A stretch of DNA of 64,000 nt from Heterohyrax brucei (Eukaryota; Chordata; Mammalia; Hyracoidea; Procaviidae), in assembly GCA_028571685.1 (NCBI GenBank), contig CM053141.1, forward strand, positions 137,234,833-137,298,832, in the 5' to 3' direction. Positions 11,458-22,816 of this stretch are shown here, piece by piece. The stretch's first letter is position 1, and each line of letters opens with the position of its first letter. The position numbers and the translations under genes are program-made. Under the pieces are notes generated by a model. It did no database searches, was not told the DNA's origin, and saw nothing but the letters and a program-made list of their open reading frames with translations.

Positions 11458-11645
11458 AGTATGTGGCTTTAAAGTCACCTTGCCAAACTTTGATCCTGGC
11501 TCTGCCAGTGCTATATGAATTTGAGGAGTTCTTCAAACTTTCTCTGTTTAAGCTCTCTAAGGTAGAGAACATAAAACATATCTCATGAAGGTATGGTAGA
11601 GATTGGCTGAGAAAATCGACATAAAGTCTGTAACACAGTATCTAA
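11458..11645 (+). repeat. MIR fragment
   Basis: Pattern of the MIR body: 'gatcctggctctgccagtgc', a cytosine-poor 'caaactttctctgtttaagc' and a tail with 'taacacagtatctaactgaa'. Confidence 0.55.
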
Positions 11646-11699
11646 CTGAATATTAAGTTAGAAGAGGCGTGTGCACAAATAGTTTGCAACAGATTATAA

Positions 11700-12420
11700 A
11701 TTGCGTGCTAATTACCAAAGACTTAGGGATGTAAGTTATATTTGGTGGATAGTTTGAAGCTGACTTTATGGAAGTTCCATTTAAATTGAGCTGTGAAAGA
11801 GAAGAAAGATTTCCATGGGTAACAATGGGATCTAGTCATTTCAGAAATAAGCAGGGCATAACTTGAGAGTACAGAGTAATGTAGGAAACATAGAGATCAC
11901 TAGAACCAATAGCGGAAGAGATATTCGGTACAGTAGGTTGGAATAAGAATGTAGCACACCCTCACTTCCAAGCCAGAGTGAATGGGACTCTAACTTAGGG
12001 ACAACAGATTGCTATGGGATATTTTTGAAGATAGACACGATATGAACAGTACTATGTCTTAGAAACTCTGGTATCAATATGTACTGTGGACAAAAGGCGG
12101 GGAAAGCCAATTAGTCAACAGCATGAGGGGCAACAGAGCTCTGTTCCTGGAAACTGACATGAAGAGGAGAATATTGATGAGATGAGAGGACAATGATTAC
12201 AAAAACAGGAGTCAGCATCACACTGAGGGATGGGGCCAGAGAGAAAGGAAGTCAGTGATAACTGTAACATTTAAAGTCTGGGAGAACTGAAAAACATGAT
12301 GTTGTTAGTACATACAGGAATAATTGCAGTTTTCAGAAAAGTGGAAAGTTTGAAAGGAAGAATTGAAAATGTATTGAATTCACAGTTGCAGAGTGGAGTA
12401 ATACCAGAATAATTTGATGA
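11700..12420 (-). repeat. Ancient dispersed repeat, probably L2 antisense
   Basis: Phrases such as 'gagctgtgaaagagaagaaa' and 'gggatggggccagagagaaa' resemble the antisense of L2 3' sequence. Divergence is high and the family call is tentative. Confidence 0.35.
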
Positions 12421-13429
12421 ATGTTATTTCAACCAGGCTGCTGCCCTGGAGAATATAGGCTCTGCTTTGAAACTTAATTAGTTCATTCTTGCCACTTGAA
12501 TTCCATTTATTGAATTCATTTGTTAATTGATTACTAAGGACCATTCAAGACATGAGAACTTAATTTTGAAGCTGCATAATCTGTAATATTAAGTTACTTT
12601 AAGATAAAGGTAAGTCATTAGTATTCTTACTAGACTTGTCATCCAATATGGTGGAAGTGGTTTATATATTCATATTTGAATTAATTTGGAATTCATGTGT
12701 TTTGGAGACACTGTAAGACATTGCCAAACACCACATATTTACTCTCTATCACAGAAAATTGAATTAAAAATACCTATGTTACAGGCAAAAGACAAATTCA
12801 CAACTGCCCAAACTGTGCCATTATAAAAAGTGATTTAAATTCCATTTTAGACATAATTTGTGTTTCAGTTGAAGTTAAGGCTAAAGAGTTAAAGCCAGAA
12901 TGCTTTCAACAAATGGGTCATTGTCCAAGCTCTAGAAAATGTGCTACTAGTGTAACAAATTGGTTTGCTGACCTTTTGTCTCGTAACATAACGCATGACA
13001 TATTTGCAATTTATGGAAATCAATCCATAGAGAATTTTTTGTTTCATGTAATTATAGACCAGCGAAAGATCTAAATAAAGGTGAAAGAAAGGTCTTTAGG
13101 AAAGTAATGGTACACTGTTGATAAAAACCAAAAAGCAAAGTTCAAAGCACTGATCCATGCAATGCGTCTTTAAATACTGGTAAGAGGCTAATAATTACAG
13201 TTAAACTCTGTTACCGGCTGGTTTTTACTGCATACCCTTTAAGGCACCATTGAAACTGCAACCTTATACTCAAGAAGGTAGAAGGAAAATCACACAACCA
13301 AATCTAGCACCTACCTACAAACTATAATAGTAAGAGGAAATGATCATCTATTTTATTTAAGTGCTAATTTTAATAAGCAGTTACCAATTGAATCAGACAG
13401 TTTTCAGTAGTGGGCCCAGTCTCCGCCTG
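12421..13429. other. Unique-looking sequence
   Basis: No gene or repeat recognised. Confidence 0.4.
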
Positions 13430-13635
13430 ACTGAACAGTGTGAGCTCTGCTTTCAGGGGATCTCATTTCAAACTCTGCCTCTGTGATATAATAAAAGTGC
13501 CATTTGGATAAGCAACTTGAATTCTCTGTAATAAGATTGTCTTGAGGACTCAATGTCATGGTATAAAGTGCTTAGAGTAGTGTATGATGCGTACTAAGCT
13601 GTATGTTAGCATGTTTATCATTATTATTTTAGAAG
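13430..13635 (+). repeat. MIR fragment
   Basis: Contains 'gtgagctctgctttcagggg', then 'caaactctgcctctgtgata' and 'ttgtcttgaggactcaatgt', the order found in MIR. Confidence 0.55.
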
Positions 13636-13639
13636 AAAA

Positions 13640-14320
13640 AATAGGAAATTTATCTCTCTAAGTTCCTCCTCTTTTCTCTCTTTCATTGAATAATGTCCGT
13701 CCCATAAGAAATCGACTCCTTTGTACTTCCAGGCTGGTTACCCAGGCATTTAGGCAATCTCTACAAAGGTCAGATTTTGTCCCCTCAGGTATGGCTAAAA
13801 TGGTCATGCTATACTGCCAATTCTTCAGATATACCAGGCTCTCTCTTGCTTCTAGAACACCACATATATCACTGCTTAGATCTAGAAAACTCCTCTTTGC
13901 TTGCCATCTCTTATTCATATCCCATATCTTAGCCTAGACAGTGCTTCTTCCAGGAAGGGCCTCCCTGGTGTTAATAATTAGTAATAGATGATATCTTTTA
14001 TGTTTCCCAGGTCACTTGGCTCTTTCCCCTTCGCTTATTTGGTGGAATTGCCTGTTTTGTTTCCTATATCCTCCTAGATGCGCCGACTCGACGGCACTTG
14101 GCTTGGCATCCTCCTAGATGAGCTCTTGAAGTGAAAGCACATCATTTGTTTTGTTTACTGTTATACTGCTAGCATCTATCACAATTCCCACCATGTACAC
14201 AAAAGGAACTCAACAGAAACTTGTAAAATGCCTATTTTTCCCGATCATTGTAATCATCAAATGTTTGTACAATGCCTGCCACAGTTCAACAAATATTAGG
14301 TGTTCATGCCTCCTCTCCTA
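13640..14320 (+). mobile_element. L2 LINE 3' end
   Basis: Sense L2: 'tccaggaagggcctccctgg', 'ttttgtttactgttatactg', then 'gtacaatgcctgccacagtt' near the 3' end. An ancient LINE fixed before placental radiation. A 27-bp younger insertion with its duplicated target lies inside it at 14068-14120. Confidence 0.6.
14081..14107 (+). mobile_element. 27-bp ultra-truncated AfroSINE/RTE tail insertion
   Basis: These 27 bases match the extreme 3' end seen at 31239-31290 (reversed) and 62181-62232, with the core 'gactcgacggcacttggc'. They are bounded by a perfect 13-bp direct repeat, 'atcctcctagatg', at 14068-14080 and 14108-14120. The duplicated target shows that this was a retroposition event and not a chance match. 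Confidence 0.85.
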
Positions 14321-14425
14321 ATCTCAGAGCTTTGTAGGTGGTTATGCACAAAGGATCTGCATTTTCTAATAGTCATCTCATTTTTTTTTTCCCTTCTGGA
14401 AGGAATAAGGCAAAATGAATGGGTA

Positions 14426-14515
14426 AAAGAATGAAAGAGAGAAGGGGGTAGAGAGAGAAAGGAAAAGGAGGAAGGGAGGGAGGGACAGAGAGAGAAAGGA
14501 TAGGCGAGTGGGCTG
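14426..14515 (+). repeat. Purine-rich (GA/GGGA) low-complexity tract
   Basis: About 90 bases of almost only A and G on the plus strand. Frames across it on the minus strand (14296-14593, Ser/Leu/Pro-rich) are artefacts of composition. Confidence 0.85.
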
Positions 14516-14558
14516 GGGAAGTACCACCAAGAAATAATCAAGACTTACACCAGTGTTT

Positions 14559-14726
14559 GGAAACCTTGGTGGCACACTGGTTAAATGCCACATCTGCTAA
14601 TCAAAAAGTGGCAGTTCAAACCCACCAGATGCTCCTTGAAAACTCTATGGGGCAGTGCTACTCTGTTCTACAGGGTTACTATGAGTAGGAACCAACTCAA
14701 TGACACTGGGTTGGGTTTGGTTTTGG
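14559..14726 (+). mobile_element. AfroSINE, short type
   Basis: Starts 'ggaaaccttggtggcacact' and ends in a (GGTTT)-like tail. Flanks 'caccagtgttt' and 'cacctgtattt' may be the diverged target duplication. Confidence 0.92.
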
Positions 14727-15527
14727 CACCTGTATTTAAGGTGAGTACTTTTCAAGAAAAATATAGGAACACTTAAGTTTAGTTTCTGTGGACATAGAGT
14801 TTCTTTCAAGAAAATTAAAGTCCCATGATCTGTCTAAGATACTATATTCATACTGGATACTGGCAGACAGTTTAATACAGAGACTGTTAATTAAGCTGTT
14901 GCAGGTTGTTGGGGGCAAACACAGTGAAAATCCCTAGTCTCAGCAATCATAAGAAGTCATTTATCTGTCCTATCTATCAATGGACAATAGGGGAAATCAA
15001 ACAAACCTGAAGTTAATAACAGTATACCGAGGACCACATGACAGGAACTGGGGTCTTTGGCTAAGGAAAGTTGCTGATATCTATGACCCAGTGAAGAACA
15101 AGATGAAAGAATAAAACACTTTTACTTCTTTCTTATTCCACAAGGCATTCATCAGCCCAAAGTCCATTAGCCCACTCATAGCCAGACTACAAGGGAACCT
15201 GCTGATACAATCCACGGAAGTCTACTTCCCAGAGTGAAAAATAGGGCAATGTTGGAAAGTAGATTAGAAAAGGAAAACAGTGTCTACACGGCTTGCAAAT
15301 CTTATAGTATTTCCTTTACTTGCTGTCCAACTCCCAAAGATTGCAATAGATAATTCATCTATTATGAAAACTATATTTCACATAGGTATCCAAAATACAT
15401 TTGTCTTGAGAAAATAAGATTTTTCTGAGGTAACATCTACCATGATTTCAATGACTTGCCTCTTGATATTGATCTCAGTGTTCCAGTTAGATTTGACACT
15501 TGAGGACTGTTTTAAGTCACCTGATAC
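14727..15527. other. Sequence without recognised genes
   Basis: 15130-15300 may extend the LTR fossil that follows, but I cannot place it. Confidence 0.35.
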
Positions 15528-15965
15528 TACTCCAACAGAAAATATCACAAGCAGATGGTTTCATGAAGAAAAACTATTGTTACAGTCCAGTAAGCCACAA
15601 ATCCATTTACGAGTTACAAGTCCACTCAATGAGAGAAATCACCACAGCCTAGTAGGCTGAGTGCAAATTTAATGAGAGCATCTCGGTACAGGAACCTCAG
15701 GTCCAAAGGATGTGCTCTGCTATCAGCGTTGCCTTCCTGGTGGTACGAGGTTCCCAACTTATTCTGCTCAATTGTGTCCCTTACATACCACAATCTGGTA
15801 ATTTGAGTTCTGCCTCATCAACACAACTGCTGTCCATTTTCCCTCAACTTCACAAAGGCAGGATTCACAACACATGGGAGGAACTGCACCATATTGGGAC
15901 TCATAGCGAAGTCAAATCAATACATACATTTTTGAGGGGACAGAATGCAATCTGTGACAAGGACA
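15528..15965 (-). mobile_element. MaLR-like LTR fossil (antisense)
   Basis: Read on the minus strand it follows the pattern of MaLR/MLT1-like solitary LTRs: 'cacagtccagtaagccac' near its tail region and a 'ggggacagaatgcaatct' block near its head. It is a solitary, old, degraded LTR without internal genes. The 93-codon plus-strand frame at 15710-15991 runs across it and has no domain. Confidence 0.45.
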
Positions 15966-16952
15966 TTGTGATTTTCAGTATTAGAGAATGATGCTTCACC
16001 TATAAATATTACTACTGAAGAAATGAAAATATGCCATTAACTCATCATCTTTGCCCGTAAAGGAAGAGAAGAAGTTTATCAACTCTCATCAGAGAAGCCA
16101 GGTCTTCATAGATCTGGCATGTTGAAAATGGCCAATAGACTTTGATTTTTAGCCAGGTGGGGGAGTCCGGTTAGTCAAAAACCAACTCTGTAGTCAATAA
16201 ACATTTAACAATGATTGGAAAGGATTCAGTGCCAGGATGGTGATACAGAAATGGATACTCCTCTAGAAGAAATTTCTTTAAACAGGTTTTCATACCTTCT
16301 TCCCACAAAAACAGTGGCTGCAAGCATTGGGTAAAGTTAGGTAGAATCTGTTAATGACAACGTAGATGTTAAATGGTGAAAAGAGAGAAAATTTTAAGAC
16401 AAAGTGATATCAGCCTTGTTTTTTTTTTTCCCCTAGTTGTCTTGAACATTGCTATTTCTAAAACATAGTTCTCAATGTAGGAAATAGATGCAGACTCCAA
16501 ATTGGATGCTGACTCTGAAGTATCCTCCTCTCATGCCAATTAGGAAGAATAGTCTGCTGATAAGCCCATGGAAATACAGAAAGATACTGTTGGTTTGCTT
16601 TGCCAAGAAAATAGAAAACATTTACAGTCTTGAGTGTAGCTGGGAAAGAAATGTGGAGAATTCAAATGTGTGTATTTCATCTCAATATACAGCACAGGGA
16701 CTTCCAGCCAACATTGTGCCATAGGCAGAAGCACCATGCTGTCCCTCCACAGCAAAAACCCAAAAAACTAATTAAAAAACAAACACAATTAATTCTGGAA
16801 ACAAAAGTATCAAATGAAGAGATAAAGAGCTCAGACAAACACCAAATATAATAAACTCACTCAGAGTATAATAGACTCATGGAGAGTCAGAAGACAAATA
16901 AGCAGAAGTTACCTATCAGCTAACTCAGCATGGATTCTCTATTTTGAATTGC
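15966..16952. other. Unclassified sequence, possibly L1 5' UTR at its right end
   Basis: No gene recognised. 16690-16945 (A-rich after a GC-richer start) may be the 5' continuation of the L1 that follows, but I found no proof. Confidence 0.3.
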
Positions 16953-16953
16953 T

Positions 16954-17260
16954 ATTGGAGATCAGCAGACAGGGAGCACAGCAAAGCAGATTCAAGAATT
17001 CTTGGCAGAAGACAAAGTACTTAGTAACCAGTGTTACACACTTAATCCATCCTCCATCTTCTCCCTGATTCTCTACCCCCACTGACTCATGGATAGCTGT
17101 GGTGGCTGAGCCAGCTGAAAAGTGCAGTGTCCACACTGCCTGGATTTGCCCGACCCATATTGGAGATCAGCAGATGAGGAGTACATAAAAGTACCCTTAG
17201 GAGTTCCCAGCAGGACACAGATCATCCAGTAACCAGGGATATAAACTTTCCTAACCTCAT
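16954..17260 (+). repeat. Tandem ~205-bp monomers in L1 5' UTR
   Basis: The 16-mer 'attggagatcagcaga' occurs at 16954 and again at 17159, and the sequence after each copy aligns (NNGGAGNACA, then TAACCAG). The second unit is interrupted by the AfroSINE at 17264. Tandem 5' monomers act as promoters in rodent L1s; here that role is an inference. Confidence 0.75.
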
Positions 17261-17263
17261 TCT

Positions 17264-17441
17264 GGAAACCCTGGTGGCATACTTGTTAAGTGCTACTCAT
17301 TCTGCTAACTGAAAGGTTGGCAGTTCAAATGCATCAGGCACTCCTTAGAAACTCTATAGGGCAGTTCTATTCTGTCTTACAGGGTCTCTATGAGTCAGAA
17401 TTGACTCAACAGCAGTGGGTTTGGGGGTTTTTTTTTTGGCT
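17264..17441 (+). mobile_element. AfroSINE, short type, with perfect target-site duplication
   Basis: Flanked by 'taacctcattct' at 17252-17263 and 17442-17453 (12 of 12). Nested in L1 element 1. Tail is G- and T-rich. Confidence 0.96.
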
Positions 17442-18725
17442 TAACCTCATTCTTTCCCACCACCGTGGCTAGCTCCCTGAGTGACAGTTGTCAGTAGCTG
17501 ATGTTGCTTTTTATCAGATCTTTTGGGTTCTTCTGTGCCTCCTCCCACTTCCCACTACTTTCTTTTGAACATCTGGTTCTGTGTGCCATCTTTGCCTCTT
17601 CTTGCAAAGTGATGAAGTTTCACTCACTAGGAAACACTTTCTCAGCCTGTCATATCATGATTGAGAAAACTTGAGGGCTTATTTCTCCCCTTAGTTTTCT
17701 TTTGTTTTGTTTTGTTGTGTTTTGTTTTATCTGTATTTTGTTTCATTTTTGTTTTCATGACCTGGGAGTCCATTCTAGCCAGGCTCTATTACAGGGCTTA
17801 GGACCCATACCCCATTCTGGGCATCTGAGTCAGTGTGATCCCTGGGGGCATTCCTTCTTTTCATTTTTTTTCTTTCTTTTCTCTTTTTTACTTCTTGTCT
17901 TTCTTCATTTCCCAGTTCTTGTCTATTACTTACCTTCTTTACCTGTCTCTTGAATACCTGAAGCTGTGTGACACCTATATCCTTACTAGCCAGGCTATGC
18001 TGTGTAGCCTAAGAGACATTTCCCTGGTCTTCACAGCAGCACTGGTGGGCCCCCAAAGGGCTTTTATTTTCTTTATTTCTTTCTTACCAAAATTTTAACT
18101 TGTTATTTTTTTCTTTTTGTGTCTTTTTAAAGGTTTTTTTTTCATTTTTCTCCATTTCTCATCTCTCCATTCTAATGGCAAGCTCCCTTAGCACTTTTCT
18201 TCTTTCTTTTTGTTTGTTTCTGGCTCCTGTTTCTCTATCCCTCTTCTCCTCTTTGCCATACCCATATTAGCCTTATCCCAACACATCACAACTTCCCAAC
18301 TCCTTTCCACATTGCCACATCATGTGCTGTACATCACACCCTGAAAATATGCAAGCAAAGCCTATTGGAACCTGCCCAGAACTGATTCCTGACCATCTTG
18401 TCACCCCTAGTACATGCCACAAACAACCTATCCCAGCCCTTCCCCCTCAGTTGGATCTGTCCTGCTGCACTATAGCTGCCTGTTACACAGGGAGGTGAAA
18501 AATATCATAAGCACAGTCAAGTAAAAAACAAAGAATGCACAGCTCACCTGCTTTAATGTAACTGAACAGGATGAAACAGATCTATAATCAATAAAGAAAA
18601 TAACTACAGAATGGCCTGAAGACAGCAGACAATATCAAAAACATATTAAACAACGGATGACCTTTCAGCAAAAGAAAACGCACTGGAATTAATTCAGATC
18701 TCTAATATTCAGAGCTATCCAAGAG

Positions 18726-18992
18726 TTGAAACAAAAAGCAGACGAAAATGCAGAAAAAAAGAGGCTAATTCAGGGAAAAGGTAGACAAATTTATGGGATA
18801 ATTCATGAAAATAATGAAGGAACAAAATGTCAAAATAAAGTCACAACTAGAAATCACATAAAAACATTAGAAATGCAAAAAATAAACAAGATTTCAGAAA
18901 CGGACAGCATCATAGAAGAGCTGAGGATTAGTGAAATTGAAGACAAAAGTTTCGCTAACACTATAGAGGAAAAACAGAATGAAGAAAAATGA
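18726..18992 (+). pseudogene. L1 ORF1p coiled-coil fragment (element 1)
   Basis: This 88-codon frame is rich in Lys, Glu, Asn and Gln and matches the coiled-coil part of L1 ORF1p, the RNA-binding trimer that packages L1 RNA in the cytoplasm. No RRM or C-terminal domain is in this frame. Sequence equal to the RRM ('ttggagttccagaacagtgt', pattern GVPEQ) and the C-terminal domain ('tttccatccaagaataatgt', pattern HPRIMYP) follows at 19045 and 19390 in other frames, so ORF1 is broken in several places. It is not expected to make protein. Confidence 0.75.
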
Positions 18993-20527
18993 AGAAACTC
19001 TCAGAATTATGTAGGATACAATCAAAAGCAAACATTTATAAGTGATTGGAGTTCCAGAACAGTGTAAAGAAAACCAGAAAACATAGACAGTATCACTGAA
19101 GAATTGCTAAACAGAAAACTTCCCTAATTTTATGAAAGATGAAAAGCTGACCATCCAAGAAGATCAGCGAACCCTATGTAGGATAGACTCTGAAAAACAT
19201 TCACCACAGAGCATCTTAATCCAAACCAAACATAATTCAAATCAAAGACAAAAAAAATTCTGAAAGCACCTCAAAAAAACCAAGAAGACACATACAGAGA
19301 AGCAATAAGACTAAATTCTGATTATTGGGCAGAAACCATTCAGGCAAGAAGGCAATGGGATGACATATATAAAACTGTGGAAGAAAAATTTCCATCCAAG
19401 AATAATGTATCCCACAAAACTCTCATACAAATATGGTGGTAAAATTAGGACAATTCCAGATAAATAGAAGTTAAGGGACTATGTAAAAACCAAACTTACA
19501 AGATTTATTAAATGGAGTTCTTTGGTCTGAGAACAAACAACATCAGACCACAACTAAAATCTAGGACATAAGAGTGTAGCAGCCAGAGGAAAAGAACTAG
19601 GAAAAGAACTCTCAAGGACTATTCAAAACCAAAAGAATTACAACAGGGAACCAGAGGGGTTAATCTGTAAATGACAACAGTATCAGAACAGTAAAAGAGA
19701 GAATAAACGGCATAGGTATAGAAATTTCTGACCGTTAAAAGACATCTCCTCATTTCCCTCTGAGAACTACGATCATGATGATATTTGTATGGAGCCCAGA
19801 ACATCTGGGGAGCGCTAGGACCTAGCATATTTGACTAGGCACCAGTATCAGACTAATCTTTCCCTCTCGAAAATGAGTGAGCAGCCATCTGACATCCACT
19901 TCTGCTGTTTCACGGTATCAGAGAACTGCAGATTCCGTGAACAGCTGGTAACATACTTTCATTATCAGCTGGAAGATGGAGTCTGCTACTTCTGACTGTC
20001 TGATTCTGCCAGCATGTTGGACAGCTCCCCGCATAAAAGTGAAGTTTACTTTTAAAGCCAAGAGCCTATATATTCGCCTGGAGATCTGTCTGTTGAGAGG
20101 CCCAGCGGCTTTTTCTCCCACACTTCTCTGACACATATTGTAGGGTTGGCTGACAGCCCCCAGTTTCTCCATAAGTAGAGTGGCATTTTTGCCACCAAAT
20201 AAGTAGAGACTTCCACCCCAGAGAGTCCACCTGGGGCAAATCACTAGAGTACTAGAGACAGCTGGTGACCAACAATTGTCTTAGATCCAACACCACAGAA
20301 ATCAGTGTCTACATGGCACACAGGCAGCAGACCATAATTAATCATTTAAAGAAGTAGCCTTCGAATGCTCCAGAAAATTCCTAAAATAAAGATTCAAAAA
20401 ATTTCCCAGATGAAGAAGGCTTTCTGAATCTGAGGTCGAGTATAAAAGAATTGTATACAGAACCCTCCCCGAGATTAAACAAAATGCAATAGAACAAAAT
20501 GAAAAATTTAGTAAGCTATGTGAACTG

Positions 20528-20881
20528 ATGGAACATCAACGATCTGAAAGACATCAGATCAATAACAAAATTATAGAGCTAGATAATTCAATCCAAAGCC
20601 AAAAGAGTAGGATTGAACAGACAGAAGTTAGATTCAGTGACCTTGAGGACAGAGAATCTGACACTAGCATTTACAAGGAGAAATCAGAGAAAAGAAATAA
20701 GAAAAATGAAGAAGCACTAAAAAACATATGGGACTCCAATAAGAGGAATAATTTACATTTAATTGGAGTTCCTGAACAAAAGGAGATTGATGACAATATA
20801 GAGAGTATTGCTGTAGAGATGCTGACGGAAAACTTTCCTGAGATTATGAGCAAAGAGAACATAGGTATCCAGGATATTTAA
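20528..20881 (+). pseudogene. L1 ORF1p N-terminal and RRM-start fragment (element 2)
   Basis: 117 codons. Residues 1-75 form a charged coiled coil with heptad-like spacing. Residues 76-90 contain NNLHLIGVPEQ, the start of the RRM (family usual NLRIIGVPE), followed by NFPEIM. The frame stops at the point where the RRM should continue; the rest is found out of frame at 20890-21025 ('KKDTKTYYNKA' pattern). A broken ORF1 of a normally about 330-370 residue protein. Confidence 0.8.
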
Positions 20882-21025
20882 TGAACACCACAAAAGCTAG
20901 ACCCCAAAAGAAAGACACCAAGACATATTATAATAAAGCTTAATAAGATGAAACATAAACAGGTGCTTCTGAAGGCAACAAGGCTCAAAGCAAAGCTAAT
21001 ACTCTGAGAAAAACCCTGTAGGCTT

Positions 21026-21277
21026 TTGTCTGACTTTTCTGCAGAAATGATGCTGGCTAGAAAACAGTGTGCAGACACATTCAAAGCCCTGAAGGAGAAA
21101 AACTTCCACCCAAGAATTAATTATCCTGCAAAACTGTCTATCAAATATAATGGTGAAATTAAGACTTTTGGAGATAAAGAGAAGTTTAGAGACTTTGTAA
21201 AAACTAAACTAAAATTACATGAAATATTGAAAGAAGCTCTTCCCTTAGAAAAACAGAACCATGAAATGTATATTTAA
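21026..21277 (+). pseudogene. L1 ORF1p C-terminal domain fragment (element 2)
   Basis: 83 codons beginning MSDFSAEMMLARKQ, close to the family's DFSAETLQARRQ, then LKEKNFHPRINYPAKLSI (family usual LKEKNFQPRILYPAKLSF). This is the C-terminal nucleic-acid-binding domain of ORF1p. It ends at a natural stop near 21277, a plausible authentic ORF1 end because the spacer to ORF2 follows. Confidence 0.85.
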
Positions 21278-21686
21278 GGTGACAATGCAGGACATATCAT
21301 CCAAAATTCTAACCGGTTAGAGAAGTCACAAAACTTAATCAAAGCTACAATATTAAAATGAGGGAATCTGTGATCATATCATGACAACTATAATACCATC
21401 ACATTAAAAGAGGGATACACTACAGTACTTACAGTCATTTTGGATGCAGAGGATGTTTAAGAACTGTGTAGTAGTTAAAATTGGGTTTAATCTTAGAACA
21501 TTAAGGGGGATGATAGATGTACCACAGAGCAAATTAACAATGCATTGTATCAAAATAAGAAATGCCATACAGGAGTCTCAATGAACACAAAACGAACACT
21601 GAAAAAACAACTCATAAAGAAGAATGGCCCAGAACAGAACATTAAGAAAAATATAGAAAACATTACCATAAAAGTAATTCATCAAA

Positions 21687-21878
21687 ATGATGGCACTAAG
21701 CACATACCTATCCATAATTATACTGAATGTAAATGGACTGAACACTCCAGTAAAGACAAAGCAAGTGACATCCTGGATCAAAAGACACAACCCATCTAGA
21801 TGTTGCTTATTAGAAACACATCTTAGACTTAAAGATACGAACAAATTGAAAATTAAAGGATGGAATGATATATACTGA
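21687..21878 (+). pseudogene. L1 ORF2p endonuclease, N-terminal fragment (element 2)
   Basis: 63 codons matching the start of the APE-type endonuclease that nicks target DNA. Asn 14 in LNVNGLN and Glu 43 in LLETHL are the expected catalytic residues, in the expected places. The motif then continues to GWNDIY. The rest of the domain is out of frame until 22246. Confidence 0.88.
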
Positions 21879-22245
21879 GCTAACAATATACAAAGAACAG
21901 GTCTGGCAATACTAATCTCAGATAAAATAGATTTTAATGGAAAATCCATTATTGTGGGTAAGGATGGTCACTGTTTATTGCTGAAAGGTTCAATACTCAG
22001 GTAGGACTTAACAATATTAAATATTTATGCACCCAATACCAGAGCACCTAAATACATTGAGCAAATACTGACAACACTGAAAAATGAGATTAATCATTCC
22101 ACAATCACAGCTGAAGACTTCAACACTCCCCTTTCAGTTCTAGATAGATCATCCAGAAAAAAAGCTCAGTAAAGATTCAGAAGATCTTATCACAACACTT
22201 AACCAACTTGACCTTATCAACATATACAGATCATTTCATCCATCA

Positions 22246-22479
22246 ATGGATAAGTACACTGTCTTCTCCAATGCACGTGGGACATTCTCCAGAATAGACC
22301 ATGTGTTAAGTCATAACACAATTCTCTATAAAATCCAAACCACAGATTTACTGAAAAGTATCTTCTCTGACCATAGAGCTATAAAAGTAGAAATCAATAA
22401 CAGCAAATTCATAGGTAGAAATTCAAACTTATGGAAACTGAACAATACTTTGCTCAAAAAGCCTTGGGTTATAGAATAA
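22246..22479 (+). pseudogene. L1 ORF2p endonuclease, C-terminal fragment (element 2)
   Basis: 77 codons. RIDHVL (residues 16-21) and SDHRAI (41-46) are the last two conserved endonuclease motifs; SDH holds the catalytic Asp-His pair. LWKLNNTLL near the end is the conserved junction to the linker before the reverse transcriptase. Confidence 0.88.
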
Positions 22480-22503
22480 ATCAAGGACAAAATAAAGAAA
22501 TTT

Positions 22504-22816
22504 ATGGAATTAAATGAGAATGAAAATACATCCTACCAGAATCTATGGGACACAGCAAAAGCAGTGCTCAGAGGTCAGTTTAGCTCTGTAAATGCACACA
22601 TCTGGAAAGAAGAAAGGGCCCAAATTAAAGCACTATCCTTACAGCTTGAGCAAGCAGACAGAGAGCAACAGAAGAAAACAGATCATAAGGATTAGGGCAG
22701 AACTAAATGAATTAGAGAATAGAAAAACAATCAAAAAAATTAAAACCAAAAGCTGGTTCTTTGAAAAGATCAACAAAATTGATAAACCATTGGCTAAACT
22801 GACAAAAGAAAAATAG
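22504..22816 (+). pseudogene. L1 ORF2p linker / Z-domain fragments (element 2)
   Basis: Two overlapping frames (22504-22695 and 22592-22816) together cover the segment between endonuclease and reverse transcriptase. The second contains ENRKTIKKI and SWFFEKINKIDKPLA (family usual SWFFEKINKIDKPLA), so conservation is high. The frame changes between them. Confidence 0.8.

Larger units (their letters stand above)
16953..19735 (+). mobile_element. L1 element 1: 5' UTR with tandem monomers, plus ORF1; ORF2 missing
   Basis: The 5' UTR runs from about 16953 to 18500 and starts with two tandem units of about 205 bp (see repeat entry). T-rich stretches at 17695-18260 follow; they align segment by segment with the reverse complement of 52600-54240, which proves that both belong to one L1 subfamily. 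ORF1 remains lie at about 18550-19500. Sequence equivalent to the ORF1-ORF2 spacer ends abruptly near 19735, where a different L1 5' UTR begins. A missing 3' half is unusual for L1, which normally loses its 5' end. An AfroSINE with a perfect target duplication sits in the UTR. Confidence 0.8.

Noticed and set aside
15710-15991. 93-codon plus-strand frame that looks protein-like
   Set aside because: Runs across an LTR-like fossil and matches no family.
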